Part shown: positions 37,756 through 46,939 of the stretch, in pieces | How positions within the stretch are numbered: the stretch's first letter is position 1 | Layout of the letters: each line of letters opens with the position of its first letter | Origin: Clostridium kluyveri | GTDB taxonomy: Bacteria > Bacillota > Clostridia > Clostridiales > Clostridiaceae | Length of the DNA stretch: 64,000 nt | Assembly: GCF_001902295.1 (NCBI RefSeq) | Contig: NZ_CP018335.1 | Coordinates: 496,001-560,000 of the forward strand | Direction of reading: 5' to 3' | Made by a program: the position numbers and the translations under genes | The notes under the pieces: model-generated | Databases searched by the model: none | What the model saw: only the letters and a program-made list of their open reading frames with translations | Told to the model about the DNA's origin: nothing

Positions 37756-38616
37756 ATGGAAAATATAGGTTTAGTTTTAGAAGGAGGAGGTATGCGAGGA
37801 TTATATACTACAGGTGTATTGGATTTTTTCATGGAAAAAAATTTGTATTTTCCATATGTTATAGGAGTATCTATGGGAGCTTGCAATGGATTGTCGTATA
37901 TATCCAGGCAGAAGGGTAGAAATAAAAATATAAATGTGAATTATGTAAATGATCCAAGATATTTAAGCTATAAAAATCTAATACTAAAAAAGGGCCTGTT
38001 TGGAGCAGAATTCATATTTGACGAGTTACCTAATAAATTGGAAATATTCGATATAGAAACTTTTACTAGGGCAAAGGAGAAATTTGTAGTTGCTGTTACA
38101 GATTGTGATAGAGGTGAGGCTGTATATTTTGAAAAAAGTGAATGTAAAAATAAAGATGTATATGATGTAGTAAAAGCTTCAAGCAGCTTACCTTTTATGG
38201 CACCTGTTGTGAAATTCAGGGGATTGAACTTATTGGATGGAGGAGTGGCAGATCCTATACCTATAAAAAAATCTATAAAAGATGGAAATAGTAAAAATGT
38301 AATTATTTTAACCAGAAATAAGGGATATGTTAAGAAACCTTTTAAGATGAAATTTTTGGCACGAAAAATATATTCACAGTATAAGGGACTGACAGATGCC
38401 ATGGTGTATAGATATAAAAAGTATAATAGTACCCTAGCCTATATAGAAAAGCTGGAAAGGGAAGGTAAAGTTTTTGTCATGAGACCCAGGGAGAATTTAA
38501 AGGTTAAAAGAATAGAAAAAGATAAAAATAAACTTATAGAATTATATAATCAGGGATATAAGGAAGCATCACAGTGTTATGATAAATTAAAAGAATGGAT
38601 TAAACAATCAAATTAA
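37756..38616 (+). CDS. Patatin-like phospholipase (RssA-type)
   Basis: 286 residues. The oxyanion loop GGGMRGLYTTG, the nucleophile GVSMG (GxSxG) and the catalytic Asp in LDGGVADPIP give a Ser-Asp dyad hydrolase of acyl esters. No signal peptide is visible, so it acts in the cytoplasm or at the inner membrane face. Start ATG after GAGGTG. It stands alone between pyc and an M16 peptidase. The substrate is unknown. Confidence 0.9.
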   Translation: MENIGLVLEGGGMRGLYTTGVLDFFMEKNLYFPYVIGVSMGACNGLSYISRQKGRNKNINVNYVNDPRYLSYKNLILKKGLFGAEFIFDELPNKLEIFDIETFTRAKEKFVVAVTDCDRGEAVYFEKSECKNKDVYDVVKASSSLPFMAPVVKFRGLNLLDGGVADPIPIKKSIKDGNSKNVIILTRNKGYVKKPFKMKFLARKIYSQYKGLTDAMVYRYKKYNSTLAYIEKLEREGKVFVMRPRENLKVKRIEKDKNKLIELYNQGYKEASQCYDKLKEWIKQSN

Positions 38617-38698
38617 GTTATATAATATAAATATAAGTTTTAATTTTAGTTAATGATATTAGTAAAATATATAAGATTAATAGGAGAGAATTGATAAT

Positions 38699-41620
38699 AT
38701 GGATTTAGGGAAAATATATAATGGTTTTAAACTATTAGAGAAAAAAAACATAGAAGAAATAAACTCCATGGGAATGCTTTTTGAACATGAGAAAAGTGGC
38801 GCAAGGTTGTTCTTTTTAAAAAATGAGGATGAAAATAAAGTGTTTTCAATAAGCTTTAGAACTCCACCAGATGACAGCACTGGAGTTGCACACATACTTG
38901 AACATTCTGTACTTTGTGGCTCTAGAAAATTTCCGGTAAAGGAACCTTTTGTGGAATTGGTAAAGGGCTCCTTAAATACATTTTTAAATGCAATGACCTT
39001 TCCAGATAAAACTATGTATCCTGTAGCCAGTGTAAATAATAAGGATTTCTCAAATCTTATGGACGTATACCTAGATGCAGTTTTTTATCCCAATATATAT
39101 AGGTATCCAGAAATTATGATGCAGGAAGGATGGCATTATGAATTAGATAGTAGAGATAAGGAAATAACTTATAAAGGTGTAGTTTATAATGAGATGAAAG
39201 GAGCTTTTTCATCTCCAGAATCTATATTGTTTAGAAAAATATCAGAATCATTATATCCAGATACCCAATATGGAGTGGAATCGGGAGGAGATCCGGATAT
39301 AATACCAGAATTAACTCAACAACAGTTTTTGGCTTTCCACAGTAAATATTACCACCCGTCTAATAGTTATATATATTTATATGGAGATATGGATATACTT
39401 GAAAAATTAGAATTTATAGATAGAGAGTATTTGAGTAATTTTAATAGAAGGCAAATAGATTCTGATATATTGGAGCAGGTTCCTTTTGATTCCCAAAAGG
39501 AAATGACCATAAAATATCCTATTTCAAGTGGTGAAAAAGAAGAGGATAAAACTTTCCTGAGCATGAATTATTCAGCGGGAAAAGTTATAGATAATGAATT
39601 ATATCTGGCTTTTGATATACTTGAGCATTTGCTTTTAGAAACTCCTTCTTCTCCTCTAAAAAAAGCTTTAATTGATGCCAGTATAGGAAAAGATGTATTT
39701 GGCGTATTTGAGGCTAGTATGCTCCAGCCTATGTTCAGTATAGTAGTTAAAAATTCCAACGAAGATAAAAAGAATGATTTTAAAGAATTAGTAGAAAAAA
39801 CTTTAAAGAGTATTGTGAATAAAGGTATGGATAGAAAGCTTATAGAGTCTTCCATAAATATAAAGGAATTTCAGCTCAGGGAGGCGGATTACAAAGGATA
39901 TCCTAAAGGATTAATATATGGAATGAAGTGCATGGATAGTTGGCTGTATGGTGGAGAACCTTGGTCGCATCTTTCCTATGAATCAGTATTGAATAAGATA
40001 AAATCACAGGTAGATAATAATTATTTTGAAAATCTTATAGATAAATATATTTTGAAAAATAATCACAGTTCTGTGCTGATAGTTAAACCTGAAAAGGGAT
40101 TGGCAGAGAATAGAGAAGCAGAATTAAAGAAAAAGTTAAAGGACTTTAAGGAAAGTATTTCAGATAGTGATATAGATAGTATAATTAAAGATACCTTAAA
40201 ATTGAAAGAAAGACAAAATATAAAGGATAGTAAAGAGGACTTGATGAAAATACCTCTTCTGTCCATATCAGATATAGAGCCAAAGCCTAAAAAACTGGAG
40301 CTTATAGAGAGAGAAGAAAATAAGGTGAAAATATTGTTTTATCCTATATTCACCAATGGTATATATTATGTAAATCTATATTTTGATACTCAAGGAGTAA
40401 AAGAAGATTTAATACCATATTTATCTCTTTTAAGTACGGTACTTGGAAAGGTAAGTACAAAAAATTATGATTATGAAGATTTGACGAAAGAAATAAATAT
40501 ATATACAGGAGGTATAAGTTATTCACCACAGATATTTGGAGAAAATAAGAGCAATAAAGAATTTTATCCTAAATTTATAGTTAAGTCTAAAATTCTGGTT
40601 AATAATCTGGAAAAATTAATTTTACTATTGAAAGATATAATAAACTATACTAAATTTGATGAAAAAAAGAGATTGAAAGAAATAATTCAAGAGACTAAAT
40701 CCAGAATGGAAATGACTATGTTTCAAAGAGGACATATAGTGGTTGCAAATCATGTTTGTTCCTATTTTTCACCTATGAGTAGATATGAAGATATATTAGG
40801 TGGACTGGAATTTTATAATTTTATATGCCAGTTGGAAAAGAATTTTGAAGATAAAGTAGAGGATATAATAAGAAAATTAAAAGAAGTTTCTAATGAAATA
40901 TTTAATAAGAGAAATTTGATTATAAACTTAACTTGTGAAGAAAAAGATTATGGTATTTTTAAAAATGACATAAATGAATTGCTTTCTGAATTAAAAGATG
41001 AAGAGGTAACTAAGGTAAAATACAAATTTGATTTAGGAGCTAAAAATGAAGGTCTTATGACTTCTTCAAAAGTTCAATATGTGGCTAAAGCTTATAATTA
41101 TATGGAACTTGGCTATCCTTATACAGGGAAACTTTTAGTTTTAAAAGCTATAGCTAATTATGAATATTTATGGAATCAAATAAGAGTTCAGGGAGGAGCT
41201 TATGGGAGTTTTGCTTCTTTCCAAAAAAACGGCAATGCTTTTTTTACCTCCTATAGAGATCCTAATTTAAAACGTACCATTGAAGTTTATAATAATGCAG
41301 CGGAATATTTCAAAAATTTCAAGGCAGATAGTAGACAAATGACTAAATATATAATAGGAACTATATCAGATTTGGATTTTCCATTATCACCTTCCATGAA
41401 AGGAGAACGTGCTGCAGAATATAATATAAAGCATATAACTTATGAGGATTTACAAAGAGAAAGAGAAGAAATACTAAATACTAAAGAAGAAGATATAGTT
41501 GCTTTTGCAGATTTGATTTATCATATTATGATTAAAGATAATATATGTGTCATGGGAAATGAAGATATCATAAGAGAGAACAAAGATATATTTGAAAATT
41601 TAGTAAATTTATTTGAATAA
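38699..41620 (+). CDS. M16C metallopeptidase (presequence-protease type)
   Basis: 973 residues, the usual length of PreP/Cym1-type enzymes. The inverted zinc motif HILEH is near residue 65, followed by the VKGSLNTFLNAMTFPDKTMYP segment, then M16C-associated and C-terminal M16 halves forming a chamber for peptide degradation. No signal sequence is visible, so it is probably a cytoplasmic oligopeptide-degrading enzyme. Start ATG after GGAGAG. Monocistronic. Confidence 0.92.
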   Translation: MDLGKIYNGFKLLEKKNIEEINSMGMLFEHEKSGARLFFLKNEDENKVFSISFRTPPDDSTGVAHILEHSVLCGSRKFPVKEPFVELVKGSLNTFLNAMTFPDKTMYPVASVNNKDFSNLMDVYLDAVFYPNIYRYPEIMMQEGWHYELDSRDKEITYKGVVYNEMKGAFSSPESILFRKISESLYPDTQYGVESGGDPDIIPELTQQQFLAFHSKYYHPSNSYIYLYGDMDILEKLEFIDREYLSNFNRRQIDSDILEQVPFDSQKEMTIKYPISSGEKEEDKTFLSMNYSAGKVIDNELYLAFDILEHLLLETPSSPLKKALIDASIGKDVFGVFEASMLQPMFSIVVKNSNEDKKNDFKELVEKTLKSIVNKGMDRKLIESSINIKEFQLREADYKGYPKGLIYGMKCMDSWLYGGEPWSHLSYESVLNKIKSQVDNNYFENLIDKYILKNNHSSVLIVKPEKGLAENREAELKKKLKDFKESISDSDIDSIIKDTLKLKERQNIKDSKEDLMKIPLLSISDIEPKPKKLELIEREENKVKILFYPIFTNGIYYVNLYFDTQGVKEDLIPYLSLLSTVLGKVSTKNYDYEDLTKEINIYTGGISYSPQIFGENKSNKEFYPKFIVKSKILVNNLEKLILLLKDIINYTKFDEKKRLKEIIQETKSRMEMTMFQRGHIVVANHVCSYFSPMSRYEDILGGLEFYNFICQLEKNFEDKVEDIIRKLKEVSNEIFNKRNLIINLTCEEKDYGIFKNDINELLSELKDEEVTKVKYKFDLGAKNEGLMTSSKVQYVAKAYNYMELGYPYTGKLLVLKAIANYEYLWNQIRVQGGAYGSFASFQKNGNAFFTSYRDPNLKRTIEVYNNAAEYFKNFKADSRQMTKYIIGTISDLDFPLSPSMKGERAAEYNIKHITYEDLQREREEILNTKEEDIVAFADLIYHIMIKDNICVMGNEDIIRENKDIFENLVNLFE

Positions 41621-41683
41621 ATTATTATAAAATATACAATTTTAAAAAGTTAAAATTACTATATATTTTAATATAATGGCCAA

Positions 41684-41720
41684 ATTCCACAGTGTAATAA
41701 TTTTATTTATACTGTGGATT
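41684..41720 (+). terminator. Hairpin after the M16 peptidase gene
   Basis: TCCACAGT and ACTGTGGA stem with an AT-rich loop. The T run is short (AGGCTTTT), so termination strength is unsure. It touches repeat copy C. Confidence 0.45.
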
Positions 41721-41726
41721 AGGCTT

Positions 41727-41822
41727 TTATCTGAAGGTGGGAATAGCCAATACTTCCGCCTTCTTTAAAAAGATAAGCATTTTTCTATAGCAAAATCCAC
41801 CTGAACCTTTGGATAACTTGAT
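41727..41822 (+). repeat. Internally deleted copy of the dispersed element (copy C)
   Basis: The left end TTATCTGAAGG, CTAATACTTC-like block and AAGATAAGCA are present, then the sequence jumps to TCTATAGCAAAATCCACCTGAACC and CTTGAT. The left arm of hairpin 2 is missing. Confidence 0.6.
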
Positions 41823-41866
41823 ATTATTTTATTATAAAGTATTTTTAAATAACTAGGAGGGACATT

Positions 41867-42154
41867 ATGGCATTAGCAAATGTTAGTATACAGGTTTTAC
41901 CTGTAGTTGAAGAGATAAATTTATATAAAGTGGTAGATAAGGTTATAGAATATATAGATTCTTGTGGAGTGAAGTATGAAGTAGGGCCTATGGAAACTAC
42001 CATGGAAGGTGAGTTGAGTAAGCTTTTAAAAATAGTAGAAACTGCACAGGAGATATGTATAAAATGGGGTGCATCTAGGGTAGTATCTGTAGTGAAAATA
42101 GATTATAAACCACAGGGAGTTACTATGGAAGAAAAAATTAAAAAATATAGGTGA
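41867..42154 (+). CDS. MTH1187/YkoF-family thiamine-binding-like protein
   Basis: 95 residues. The MALANVSIQVLPV start, YIDSCGVKYEVGPMETTMEG and the alpha-beta pattern match the DUF77/thiamine-binding family of small cytoplasmic proteins, some of which bind hydroxymethylpyrimidine or thiamine. AGGAGGG site. No thiamine gene or TPP riboswitch is nearby, so the ligand stays open. Confidence 0.85.
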   Translation: MALANVSIQVLPVVEEINLYKVVDKVIEYIDSCGVKYEVGPMETTMEGELSKLLKIVETAQEICIKWGASRVVSVVKIDYKPQGVTMEEKIKKYR

Positions 42155-42316
42155 TAGGTCAGAATATTTTTCAATTCAAAGTGTATGAGCCGTATTATCC
42201 ATTGTATAAATGAGCATAATATAATTTTTATCGTATGATTAATGCTAAAATTTAGTTGAAAAATAGCAGCTTATGATTTAATATATAGAGTATATAAAGG
42301 ATATGGTGGTGAAACC

Positions 42317-42850
42317 ATGAGGAAAATATTATTAGTAAACGATTGTAAATTTGAAAGTATTATTATGAAAGATAAACTGATGAATATGGGTTATGAAGTG
42401 GAAATTTCTAATGAGTATGGTGTCTTTTCAAAAATTGATAAATTTAATCCAGAAGTTGTCATAGTAAATTTTGTGATGAAGGAGATTACTGGAGACAAAC
42501 TTATAGAGAAAATAAAAATCAAAAATCATAATATTGTCTGTATCCTTTCCTCCTGTGATAGAATAAATTTAAAAGATTTTAAAGGAAAAGGTGTAGATGA
42601 GGTTATAAATACACCTATAGAGGAAAAAGAACTCTCTATGCTGATAAATAAAGCTATGTTAAAGTATCAGGTAAAGGATACTGATTCCGAAGATAATGAA
42701 ATTGAATATAAACAAGATAGTAAAATTGAACATAATAATGTAGTAACTATGTTAAAAAAAGTAATCTTGTTTTGTCCCTATTGTGGGGGAAAATTAAAAA
42801 ATGGAAGTAATTCTTTTGTATTTTGTCCATACTGTGGTGAAAAACTATAA
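42317..42850 (+). CDS. Degenerate response-regulator receiver with zinc ribbon
   Basis: 177 residues. Residues 1-115 have the receiver fold (KILLVNDCKFE start, VVIVNFVMKEITGDKLI). The phospho-accepting Asp is replaced by Asn51 and the usual conserved Lys before Pro is replaced by Thr (NTP), so normal phosphorylation is unlikely. A 30-residue linker leads to a double CPYCG zinc ribbon at the C-terminus. There is no adjacent kinase. It may act as a phosphorylation-independent interaction module; the role is unknown. Confidence 0.8.
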   Translation: MRKILLVNDCKFESIIMKDKLMNMGYEVEISNEYGVFSKIDKFNPEVVIVNFVMKEITGDKLIEKIKIKNHNIVCILSSCDRINLKDFKGKGVDEVINTPIEEKELSMLINKAMLKYQVKDTDSEDNEIEYKQDSKIEHNNVVTMLKKVILFCPYCGGKLKNGSNSFVFCPYCGEKL

Positions 42851-42858
42851 TAGAAATT

Positions 42859-42894
42859 ATGGAGGAAATTAGTGTATATCCTAATGCCCTCCAT
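42859..42894. terminator. Hairpin between convergent genes
   Basis: ATGGAGG-AA-ATTAG pairs with CTAAT-GC-CCTCCAT. No long T run, so it may end transcription only partly. Confidence 0.5.
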
Positions 42895-42903
42895 ATCTAT
42901 ATC

Positions 42904-44814
42904 TTAAAATATTTCTTCCCATGTATTATATAGTTCATCTAGTTTATTTTGTGTAATTAAAATTTCTGAGTGTATTTCACTACTCTTATTGGGATCTGAA
43001 TAAACTTCTTCTAGACATAGTTTCTGCTGTAATTCTAATATATAATCTTCTAACTTTGATATTTGGTCTTCAGTAGTTTTTATGAGAAGATTTTTTTTTC
43101 GTTGATTCTTTTCATAATCTTTTTTTCTCTTTTTATCCTGATGTGTTTGAGTTTTAGTTTTTGAAATACTTATCTCTTCTTGAAATCTCAAAGGATTTTT
43201 TTTCTTTTCTATATAGTAAGTATAATTACCTACATATTCTTTTATTTCATTCTGGTTTAATTCATATATTCTATTTATTGATTTATTCAAAAAATATCTG
43301 TCATGAGATATTACAAGTATAGTACCATCATAATCAAACAAAGCTTCCTCTAAAGCTTCCCGAGAAGCTATATCTAAATGATTTGTAGGCTCATCCAGAA
43401 GCAAAAAATTAGATTTGGATAACATTAGTTTTAATAGATTTATTCTGCATTTTTCCCCACCACTTATGGAAGAAATTTTTTTAAATACATCCTCCCCTGT
43501 AAATAGAAAACTGGCTAGTGCATTTCTAATTTCGGTAGTAGTAAGTTTTGGAAACTTATCCCATACTTCATCTATTATAGTTTTTTCAGGATCTAAATCA
43601 GATTGTTCCTGATCATAATACCCTATTGTGATATTTTTACCTAATTTACAAATCCCTGTATTAGATTCTATTTGTCCCATGATCATTTTAAAGAGAGTGG
43701 TTTTACCACAGCCATTTTTACCTACAATTGCTGTTTTATCTCCTTTCTTTACTTGAAAATTTACATTCTGGAATAATAATTTCTCATTAAATCCTTTGCT
43801 CAAATTTTCCACATAGAGTACATCATTACCGCTATTTATCTCAGTTTTAAATGTTATATTTTTAATTCTTATATCTTTATCTGGAGGAGGCAGTCTATCC
43901 ATTTTATCCAACATTTTTTGACGGCTTTCTGCTGCCCTTATGCTTTTTTCTCTGTTAAAAGATCTATATTTTTCTATAATTTCTTCCTGCTTTTTTATTT
44001 CCATCTGTTGTATGTTATACGCTTTTAATTGAATCTCATAGTTCTTTTTTTTAAGCTTCAAAGAGTTAGTATAATTTCCATTATAAAAATTTATATGACC
44101 ATTTATAAGCTCCATAGTTGATTGTGTTATAATATCTAAAAAATATCTGTCATGGGATATTATAATTATGGTTCCTTTATAGGATTTTAAATAGTCTTCA
44201 AGCCATTCTATAGCTTCTAAATCTAAGTGATTGGTGGGCTCATCCAGTAAAAGTATATCCGGCTTTGTTAAAAGCAATTTACAAAGGGCAACTCTTGTCT
44301 TCTTACCTCCACTTATTATGCTTATAGGATCATGAAATTCATCCATGGAAAAACCTAGTCCTGTTAAAATTTTATTTATTTCTGCTTTGTAGGTATATCC
44401 TCCCCTATTTTTATAAAGTTCTGAATAGGTAGTATAATCATTAATCAATTTGTTTCTATAGTTTTCATCTTTGGAATTATAGGGCTCATTCATTAAAGTC
44501 TCTAATTTATTTAATTTATTCTCTAAGTCAGTTATGTCCTGAAATACAGTGAGCATTTCATCGTATATTGCATTTGAAGAATCCAGTGATAAATGCTGGG
44601 TTAGATATCCTATTGTTTTAGTCTTATCTATATACATATCTCCACTATCTGGAGTTATATTATTAGTTAAAATTTCAAACAGGGTAGACTTTCCAGCTCC
44701 ATTTGGACCGATTAGTGCTACACGATCTCCTTCGTTTATATTGAAAGTTACATTTTCTAATATGACGTCTATTCCATAGCTCTTATGAATATTTTTACAG
44801 CTTAAAATAATCAT
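42904..44814 (-). CDS. ABC-F family ATPase
   Basis: 636 residues, two ABC ATPase modules without membrane segments: Walker A GPNGAGKST (36-44) and GKNGCGKTT, signatures ISGGKKTRVAL and ISGGEKCRINL, and two LLDEPTNHLD Walker B motifs, joined by a basic linker. A lysine-rich coiled coil ends the protein. ABC-F proteins bind the ribosomal E site to relieve stalling, and some protect against antibiotics. This one looks like the YdiF/Uup housekeeping group. Confidence 0.93.
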   Translation of the reverse strand: MIILSCKNIHKSYGIDVILENVTFNINEGDRVALIGPNGAGKSTLFEILTNNITPDSGDMYIDKTKTIGYLTQHLSLDSSNAIYDEMLTVFQDITDLENKLNKLETLMNEPYNSKDENYRNKLINDYTTYSELYKNRGGYTYKAEINKILTGLGFSMDEFHDPISIISGGKKTRVALCKLLLTKPDILLLDEPTNHLDLEAIEWLEDYLKSYKGTIIIISHDRYFLDIITQSTMELINGHINFYNGNYTNSLKLKKKNYEIQLKAYNIQQMEIKKQEEIIEKYRSFNREKSIRAAESRQKMLDKMDRLPPPDKDIRIKNITFKTEINSGNDVLYVENLSKGFNEKLLFQNVNFQVKKGDKTAIVGKNGCGKTTLFKMIMGQIESNTGICKLGKNITIGYYDQEQSDLDPEKTIIDEVWDKFPKLTTTEIRNALASFLFTGEDVFKKISSISGGEKCRINLLKLMLSKSNFLLLDEPTNHLDIASREALEEALFDYDGTILVISHDRYFLNKSINRIYELNQNEIKEYVGNYTYYIEKKKNPLRFQEEISISKTKTQTHQDKKRKKDYEKNQRKKNLLIKTTEDQISKLEDYILELQQKLCLEEVYSDPNKSSEIHSEILITQNKLDELYNTWEEIF

Positions 44815-45127
44815 AGTAATAACACCTTCCTCAATTTAATATTTTACTATGTAAAATGATTTTTTTATAGATTTTATTTAAAATATAGAGAGTATTTATT
44901 GATATAATAGAAATCATTGATATAATAGATATAATATAAATATTATAAAGATTGAAAAACCTTAATAAAAAATATAAAATAATAAAAAATAGGAGATTAA
45001 CATATGTTATAATTGAGATAATACTATATAGCAATAAAATTGAATTATGAACTTATAGTATAATTTATTTTGATATATAAATTTTAGTATATAATTAAAA
45101 CATATAGTTATGGATATGAGGTGCGGT

Positions 45128-45760
45128 ATGGATAAGAAAAAAGATATATCAATGTCTGTTATAAAGAGACTGCCTAAATATCATAGATATTTAGGCAACT
45201 TAATGAGAAATGATGTAGATAGGATATCTTCAAAGGAGTTAAGTGAAAAAATAGGATTTACAGCTTCACAAATAAGACAGGATTTAAATTGCTTTGGAGA
45301 TTTTGGTCAACAAGGATATGGGTATAATGTAAGTGAATTATACAGCCAGATGTGCAATATACTTGGACTTACGAAAGTATATAGAACAGTTATAATAGGC
45401 GCAGGGAATATAGGGCAAGCTATATCTAATTACATCGGTTTTGAAAAATTAGGTTTTGAATTAAGAGCTATATTTGATATAAATCCAAAACTCATAGGTA
45501 TCAGTATTAGAGATATTGAAATAAGGGATATAGATTATTTGGGTGATTATCTAAGAGAAAATGTTATAGATATAGGTATAATATGTGTTCCCAGTAATAA
45601 TGGTCAAAAGGTTTGTAATATTTTAGTTAAAAATGGAGTAAAAGGTATATGGAATTTTGCCCCGGTGGATCTCATTGTACCGGAGGATGTAAAAGTAGAA
45701 AATGTTCATTTAAGTGACAGTTTATTGACCTTGAGTTGTCTCCTGAATGATATAGAATGA
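45128..45760 (+). CDS. rex: Redox-sensing repressor Rex
   Basis: About 210 residues from ATG 45128 after GAGGTG; an in-frame ATG at 45110 has no site. An N-terminal winged helix (SKELSEKIGFTASQIRQDLNCFG) is followed by a Rossmann domain with GAGNIGQAIS that binds NADH/NAD+. Rex releases DNA when NADH is high. It lies directly before the crt-bcd-etf-hbd cluster, a known Rex target in clostridia, with a candidate operator at 45912. Confidence 0.96.
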   Translation: MDKKKDISMSVIKRLPKYHRYLGNLMRNDVDRISSKELSEKIGFTASQIRQDLNCFGDFGQQGYGYNVSELYSQMCNILGLTKVYRTVIIGAGNIGQAISNYIGFEKLGFELRAIFDINPKLIGISIRDIEIRDIDYLGDYLRENVIDIGIICVPSNNGQKVCNILVKNGVKGIWNFAPVDLIVPEDVKVENVHLSDSLLTLSCLLNDIE

Positions 45761-45911
45761 TCTTTAAAGTTATATATTTTTACCGTAAATGTTAAAATGA
45801 AATATTAATATAAAATTTATTTAATATTTTATATTAATTTATATTGAAATATATAAGGTTAAGGTATATAATAATAAATGAAGTGAAAACTTCAATTATT
45901 TTTAAGTGTAT

Positions 45912-45929
45912 TTGTGATATTATTAACAA
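45912..45929 (+). promoter_or_regulatory. Candidate Rex operator overlapping the crt promoter
   Basis: TTGTGAT-ATTA-TTAACAA fits the Rex consensus TTGTTAA-N4-TTAACAA, with one perfect half-site and five of seven in the other. TTGTGA also serves as a -35, with TGTTAA as a -10 at 45935-45940 after 17 bases, so a bound repressor would block RNA polymerase. Confidence 0.6.
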
Positions 45930-45975
45930 TACTTTGTTAATGTTACTTTTAAAAGGTTTAGGAGGGAGGAGTAAT

Positions 45976-46755
45976 ATGGAATTCAAAAATATCATTCTTG
46001 AAAAGGATGGAAATGTAGCTTCAATAACGTTGAATAGACCTAAGGCATTAAATGCATTAAATGCAGCAACTTTAAAAGAGATAGATGCTGCAATAAATGA
46101 CATTGCTGAAGATGATAACGTATATGCTGTGATAATTACTGGTTCAGGTAAAGCTTTTGTAGCAGGAGCAGATATAGCTGAGATGAAAGATCTTACTGCA
46201 GTTGAGGGAAGAAAGTTTTCAGTTCTTGGCAATAAAATATTTAGAAAATTAGAAACTTTAGAGAAGCCAGTTATAGCAGCTATAAATGGATTTGCACTTG
46301 GTGGTGGCTGCGAATTGTCGTTGTCTTGCGATATAAGAATAGCTTCATCAAAGGCTAAATTCGGTCAACCAGAGGTTGGTCTTGGAATTACTCCAGGGTT
46401 TGGAGGTACTCAAAGACTTGCAAGAGCAATAGGCGTTGGTATGGCTAAGGAACTTATATATACCGGAAAAGTAATTAATGCTGAAGAGGCTTTGAGAGTA
46501 GGTTTGGTAAATAAAGTAGTTGAGCCAGATAAATTATTGGAAGAAGCTAAAAGTTTAGTAGATGCTATTATTGTTAATGCACCTATAGCTGTTAGAATGT
46601 GTAAGGCTGCTATAAATCAAGGACTTCAGTGTGATATAGATACAGCTGTAGCTTATGAAGCAGAAGTATTTGGGGAATGTTTTGCTACAGAAGATAGAGT
46701 AGAAGGAATGACAGCATTTGTAGAAAAAAGAGACAAGGCTTTTAAAAATAAATAA
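45976..46755 (+). CDS. crt: 3-hydroxybutyryl-CoA dehydratase (crotonase)
   Basis: 259 residues from ATG 45976, right after GGAGGGAGGAG; upstream in-frame codons cover the promoter and are not coding. The oxyanion-hole segments AGADIAEMKD and GFALGGGCELSLSCD and the second catalytic Glu in FGQPEVGLGI are present. It dehydrates 3-hydroxybutyryl-CoA to crotonyl-CoA, and the reverse. First gene of the butyryl-CoA cluster. Confidence 0.96.
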   Translation: MEFKNIILEKDGNVASITLNRPKALNALNAATLKEIDAAINDIAEDDNVYAVIITGSGKAFVAGADIAEMKDLTAVEGRKFSVLGNKIFRKLETLEKPVIAAINGFALGGGCELSLSCDIRIASSKAKFGQPEVGLGITPGFGGTQRLARAIGVGMAKELIYTGKVINAEEALRVGLVNKVVEPDKLLEEAKSLVDAIIVNAPIAVRMCKAAINQGLQCDIDTAVAYEAEVFGECFATEDRVEGMTAFVEKRDKAFKNK

Positions 46756-46939
46756 TTTAATATTATTATAAATCAGATAAATAACTTAATGTATAAGATT
46801 TAAGATTATAAATTAATAACTCACGTTTAAATTGTGATCTTTATTTTGATTAAAGGTTTACAAATAAAGGTTTACAAGAAATAATAAATAAAAGATATGT
46901 GCTATATTTAGTATGAAAACTATTTAGGAGGTAAAATAA

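Noticed and set aside
37968..38402. 144-codon minus-strand ORF inside the patatin gene
   Set aside because: Shadow of a well-supported gene, no motif.
45844..45975. N-terminal extension of crt
   Set aside because: The frame is open but covers the promoter and Rex site; ATG 45976 has a very strong ribosome-binding site.
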